NCBI GenBank assembly: GCA_035342095.1
Contig: DAOQWL010000011.1
Coordinates: 1-64,000 of the forward strand
Origin: PLanc-01 sp035342095
Lineage (GTDB): Bacteria > Planctomycetota > Phycisphaerae > Sedimentisphaerales > Anaerobacaceae
Length of the DNA: 64,000 nucleotides
Direction of reading: 5' to 3'
Shown here: piece by piece, positions 60,805 through 64,000 of the stretch
Numbering within the stretch: the stretch's first letter is position 1
How the letters are laid out: every line of letters starts with the position of its first letter
Notes under the pieces: model-generated
What the model was told of the DNA's origin: nothing
The model's input: the letters and a program-made list of their open reading frames with translations, nothing else
Database searches by the model: none
Program-made: the position numbers and the translations under genes

Positions 60805-62106
60805 ATGGGTCGAAGATCTCATAGATCGCAGGGCAAGGCCTCTGTTTCGAAGGACGCAGGACCCAGCCGAAGTTGTGACTCCACGACCCGCGTGACAGAC
60901 AGCGGCGCCGTGCCTCATCCGTTCGTCTGCTACGCAGGGATAGCCCTGTCCTTCCTGGTCGCGTGGGCTCTCTATCAGACGAAGATCCTCGACCCGCACG
61001 CCCATTTCTATGCCCCGATCGGGCTGCTGATTGCCTTCTATACGATCCACGCCATGGCGACCGACAAACAGGTCTACCTGAAGCGACGGTTCCGCCAGGT
61101 GATTCCCAAAGCCCTGTGCAAATACGTCTTCCTGGGTCTGGTCCTGTGGGGGGTCCAAGCGTTCTACGCCGCCCATCCGCTGTACCGGGAGGCGACCGTC
61201 AACACCCGTCGGTTCTTCGCCGACTTCTGCCGGCTTTTCATAGTCCTGGGGTTTCCCTACTTCATTCTGGCGGAGAAGTATCGCTACTCCGTCGACAACG
61301 CCATGGGGGACCCGTACCTGCGGGCGGTTTCGCTGCTCAGAGCCTTGTGGAAACGGCGGTTTGCCCTGGTCCGTCGCAGACTGCTGCAAAGGCCCTATAA
61401 ACGCATTTACCTCACGGCGATCATCCGAATCCATTACGTCCCGATCATGGTCGAACAGGTCTACTTGGGCATAGCCAGGCTGTCGGGGAACATCCCGGGT
61501 TTCGAGATGCACTGGAGCCTGTCCTCCATCCTGGCCTGCCTGACCGCCTTGGCGTGGCTGATCGACTCCAACAATGCGGCGGTCGGCTATTTCTGGGAGT
61601 CCTGGTTCACCAAGACCCGGATGCGCGAGGTGGACCCGTATCCCTTGCACTGGCTTGTCGTGCTGATGTGCTACGTGCCGTTCATCGTCTTCGCCGTCCA
61701 GTTCATTCCCTTCCCCTCCCTGCCCGACAACTCGGCCCCCCTGCTGCACGACCCAGGATGGAACAGGGCCATCGACATCGCGTTGATCGTGTTCCTCACC
61801 CTGTACATGCTCAGCGGCAGCGCGCTGAGCTTCTCGACTTCCAACCTGTCCTACAAGAAGATCCAGACGAAGGGCCTGTACGGCATCGTCCGCCACCCCG
61901 CTACGGCCTTCAAGCTGGCCTTCTTCGGCCTGAGCTTCTTCCGCTTCCGAGCCGCCTTTACGGTGACGGGCGCCCTGTGCTACGCCGCCTGGACGACCGT
62001 CTACATCCTCAGGGTCCTGGCTGAAGAACAGTTCCTCCGACGATTCCCCGACTATCGCCAATACATGAAGAACACGAGATACCGTCTCATCCCGAAGGTG
62101 TTCTGA
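60805..62106 (+). CDS. Integral membrane protein with ICMT/PEMT-like C-terminus
   Basis: 433 residues with about seven to nine membrane segments (HPFVCYAGIALSFLVAWALY, YAPIGLLIAFYTIHAM, WLVVLMCYVPFIVFAVQFI, IDIALIVFLTLYMLSGSAL). The C-terminal part has KGLYGIVRHPATAFKLAFFG and EEQFLRRFPDYRQYMKNTRY. This is the HP...EE pattern of isoprenylcysteine-carboxyl/phospholipid methyltransferase-like proteins that bind SAM at the membrane. The N-terminal 250 residues are additional and not recognised. Substrate unknown. GAGG lies four bases before the ATG. Confidence 0.72.
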   Translation: MGRRSHRSQGKASVSKDAGPSRSCDSTTRVTDSGAVPHPFVCYAGIALSFLVAWALYQTKILDPHAHFYAPIGLLIAFYTIHAMATDKQVYLKRRFRQVIPKALCKYVFLGLVLWGVQAFYAAHPLYREATVNTRRFFADFCRLFIVLGFPYFILAEKYRYSVDNAMGDPYLRAVSLLRALWKRRFALVRRRLLQRPYKRIYLTAIIRIHYVPIMVEQVYLGIARLSGNIPGFEMHWSLSSILACLTALAWLIDSNNAAVGYFWESWFTKTRMREVDPYPLHWLVVLMCYVPFIVFAVQFIPFPSLPDNSAPLLHDPGWNRAIDIALIVFLTLYMLSGSALSFSTSNLSYKKIQTKGLYGIVRHPATAFKLAFFGLSFFRFRAAFTVTGALCYAAWTTVYILRVLAEEQFLRRFPDYRQYMKNTRYRLIPKVF

Positions 62107-62155
62107 TATCGGGGATCGCCAGTGCAGATCGAATGTCATCCGGCAGGCTTTCCAT

Positions 62156-62184
62156 TTGCGTCTGCGCCATCATGGCCGTATGAT
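62156..62184 (+). promoter_or_regulatory. Predicted promoter of the Tat-exported protein gene
   Basis: TTGCGT and TATGAT with a 17-base spacer, 49 bases before the start codon. Confidence 0.5.
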
Positions 62185-62232
62185 AGCATGAGCAATGCAC
62201 CAGACGTCTTTATCCGATCTCAGGAGGCTGGT

Positions 62233-63213
62233 ATGCACTCGCATCGACGCGGCGCGAACGGCACCTCACGCAGGGAGTTTCTCCGCCAGCTTTCGCTGGG
62301 CATCGCGGGATCGGCCCTGACCGGGAGCATGGCATCCGGGGCTAAGGAAGCATCGCCGGCGACTGCCGAATCAGGCGGACCGCTGCTGCCGACGATTCGA
62401 TTGGGGAATCACGAGGTCACCCGCCTGATCGTGGGCGCCAATCCCCTCAGCGGATACTCCTACCTGGGCTCCTCGATGGATCAGGAGATGCGCGAGTACT
62501 TCACGCGCGACCGAGTCGTCGAGTTCCTCACGCAGTGCGAACACGCGGGGATCAACACGCACCAGTTCCACGATGTCGCGTCGATGGCCGGCATCATCCG
62601 AACCTTGCGGGAGCAGGGCTCGAAGATGCAGTTCATCTGCCTGCATTCCGGCGGCGGGATCGAGGAGGTAATCCGCGACACACAACCCATCGCGGTCGTC
62701 CATCACGGCGGGGTCACCGACTCGCTCTTTCGCCAGGGCAAGAGCGAGCAGGTCCACGATTTCGTCAAACGCGTCCGCGACGCGGGCGTTCTGGCCGGCG
62801 TCTCCGCCCACAATCCCGACTGCGTCAAGCGGATCGCCGACGAAGGCTGGCAGGTCGATTTCTTCATGACCTGTTTCCACAATCTGACCAGATCCCAGGA
62901 GGAACAGGCCAAGATGCCGCCCGCCGACGCGATGCCGAAGGGCCACGGGTTCTTCGCCTCCGATCCCATGGCGATGACCGACGTGGTCCGGCAGGTCAGG
63001 CAACCATGCCTGGGCTTCAAGATCCTCGCCGCCGGCCGGAAATGCGATACGCCCCAGGCGGTGCAGTCGGCGTTCCAGTTCGCCTTCGAGCGTCTCAAGC
63101 CCATCGACGCCGTCATCGTCGGCATGTACCCCCGCCACCGCGACCAAATCTCCGAAAACGCCGCCCTCGCAAGACAGTTCGGCGCAGCGAAGGATGCGTG
63201 GCCAATTCCATAG
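62233..63213 (+). CDS. Tat-exported TIM-barrel-like protein of unknown function
   Basis: 326 residues; AGGAGG lies five bases before the ATG. The twin-arginine signal TSRREFLRQLSLGIAGSALT indicates export of a folded, perhaps cofactor-bearing protein. The body (TIRLGNHEVTRLIVGANPLS, FLTQCEHAGINTHQFHDVAS, GVLAGVSAHNPDCVKRIADE, QPCLGFKILAAGRKCDTPQA) has the alternating pattern of an aldo/keto-reductase-like or related barrel. The usual AKR tetrad is not evident. Cofactor and substrate unknown. Confidence 0.72.
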   Translation: MHSHRRGANGTSRREFLRQLSLGIAGSALTGSMASGAKEASPATAESGGPLLPTIRLGNHEVTRLIVGANPLSGYSYLGSSMDQEMREYFTRDRVVEFLTQCEHAGINTHQFHDVASMAGIIRTLREQGSKMQFICLHSGGGIEEVIRDTQPIAVVHHGGVTDSLFRQGKSEQVHDFVKRVRDAGVLAGVSAHNPDCVKRIADEGWQVDFFMTCFHNLTRSQEEQAKMPPADAMPKGHGFFASDPMAMTDVVRQVRQPCLGFKILAAGRKCDTPQAVQSAFQFAFERLKPIDAVIVGMYPRHRDQISENAALARQFGAAKDAWPIP

Positions 63214-63779
63214 TCCCGTCGGTTCTCGCCTCTCACTTTCGCCATCTCGCCCCCTCCTGAGGTTCTCCGTTTGCATCCCTGCAGACTCACTCACACAATG
63301 ACATGTGAGGTCTGGGGCCTTTGTGCCCCGTGAGATGGCAATATGCGAAAGAGAACCGCCGGCTCAGGCCGCAAGCCGACCGATGCCCAGCCGAAATGGC
63401 CGGGCTGGGGAAGTTCGCCGCTTTTCAGCCTCCAGCACAATGTGCGATTAGGCCCGTTCCAGCAGAAGTGGAGGCGAGAATCGGTCACGTCAGAAAATGT
63501 CCCTCGGTCTGAGGCTTCACATTTCACACTTCGCTCGCTGCCCTGCGTCCCCTCCCCACAGGTATCCCCCAATACAACCAGCGACTCTGTTCTCTGCCAC
63601 CTGAGCCTTGCGACCATATTGTGCCTTGTCACGCATCACTTATCCTCCGTCGCCCCTCGCCCGGCGAGTCTAGTTTTTGCGTTCCCACCGGTCTGTGCTT
63701 ATAATGATTCTATGGCCAAGAGATTTCCAGGCTCCATGAGATGGAGAATGACGCGTAACTGGTGATTTGGGGGATCGAT
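63214..63779. other. Non-coding region before the HNH gene
   Basis: No convincing gene. It has a GC-rich inverted repeat (GCCCAGCC/GGGCTGGG near 63391-63410, similar to one hairpin of repeat family A), a GGGGC/GCCCC hairpin near 63314-63331, the promoter near 63.68 kb, and a 17-codon open frame starting at 63712 without a good binding site. Confidence 0.4.
63677..63705 (+). promoter_or_regulatory. Near-consensus promoter of the HNH gene
   Basis: TTGCGT and TATAAT with a 17-base spacer, 74 bases before the HNH start codon. Confidence 0.6.
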
Positions 63780-64000
63780 ATGTCCTTCAGCAAAGAGCAA
63801 CTCAGAAGGATCTACGACAGAACCTCGGGCTATTGTCACATCTGTCAGAAGAAGCTCGCGCGGAACAACTGTGGGCAGAGGGATGTACGAGGAGCCTGGC
63901 AGGTCGAGCATTCAAAGCCTAGAGCAAAGGGTGGCACAGATAGAATGAACAATCTGTATCCAGCTTGTGTCGACTGCAATTGTCTGAAAGGCGTGAAGAC
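63780..64000 (+). CDS. HNH endonuclease, 5' part
   Basis: The first 73 residues; the gene runs off the window. MSFSKEQLRRIYDRTSGYCH then a CHICQ zinc half-site, WQVEHSKPRAKGGTDRMNNL (the EH and N of the HNH motif) and YPACVDCNCLKG (the second zinc half-site and CN..KG end). A metal-dependent nuclease fold of the small HNH type. Possible defence, mobile or restriction context, but neighbours to the right are unseen. GGGGGA lies before the ATG. Confidence 0.85.
   Translation, partial: MSFSKEQLRRIYDRTSGYCHICQKKLARNNCGQRDVRGAWQVEHSKPRAKGGTDRMNNLYPACVDCNCLKGVK

Noticed and set aside
63312..63512. Short plus-strand open frame in the region before the HNH gene
   Set aside because: No ribosome-binding site, no recognisable motif and poor codon pattern; the region contains inverted repeats instead.
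63780..64000. Homing endonuclease or intron
   Set aside because: An HNH motif alone does not show it; no intron boundaries or interrupted gene are visible before the window ends.

Overview
The window reads as a GC-rich (about 60% by eye) chromosomal segment of a Planctomycetota bacterium, most likely class Phycisphaerae (Sedimentisphaerales-like). That assignment is inference. It rests on an extended MoxR/Bat aerotolerance-type operon, secreted GLUG and beta-helix proteins, a BNR_4 propeller, a GH36 enzyme with an NPCBM-like domain, GTP-type PEP carboxykinase, and many small palindromic repeats. No rRNA, tRNA, CRISPR array, transposase or phage gene was seen.

Layout. 0-1.2 kb: a short truncated GLUG protein and a secreted unknown. 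1.2-10.7 kb (minus strand): a chemotaxis operon reading MCP-CheY-CheX-(CheX-like/CBS fusion)-CheA-CheR-CheD-CheB, with no separate CheW. 11-21.4 kb (minus): MoxR, DUF58, a membrane-anchored parvulin, a BatD-like lipoprotein, BatA, BatB, BatC, BatD and BatE, many joined by ATGA overlaps. 21.7-24.6 kb: an eight-TM multi-PAS histidine kinase. 24.6-26.9 kb: endonuclease V and small genes, including a lipoprotein whose best start is put out of frame by a tetranucleotide repeat. 27.4-30.3 kb: uvrA. 30.3-40.6 kb (plus): a sugar-acid cluster (OYE-GltD fusion, SDR, KDPG-type aldolase, BNR_4 protein, FAD oxidoreductase, KDG-type kinase, MtnA-like isomerase). 40.6-51.3 kb: NifU-like protein, CsgG-like lipoprotein, PilZ protein, MurD, GH36, MenG/UbiE, type-2 PyrF, a membrane-anchored unknown and an Nramp-like transporter. 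51.4-57.2 kb: a decayed beta-helix gene, PEPCK, a secreted unknown, an ECF sigma/anti-sigma pair with an in-frame amber codon, and a Cys-rich protein. 57.4-64 kb: guaB, guaA, an ICMT-like membrane protein, a Tat-exported protein and the start of an HNH nuclease gene.

The most striking feature is a set of at least eight families of short palindromic repeats spread through the window. Several copies lie inside protein genes and are translated in frame: in the CheX/CBS protein, BatC, BatD, BatE, the BatD-like lipoprotein, endonuclease V, MurD and the OYE-GltD fusion. One 55-bp family is read through in both orientations in different proteins. This recalls the coding-embedded Rickettsia palindromic elements, but here there are several unrelated families, with a concentration in the Bat operon. 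Other copies supply stop codons or sit directly next to start codons. Second-tier observations are the candidate phase-variable lipoprotein, the amber-interrupted sigma factor, the CheX-CBS and OYE-GltD fusions, and a chemoreceptor with a CZB zinc-site pattern between its membrane segments.
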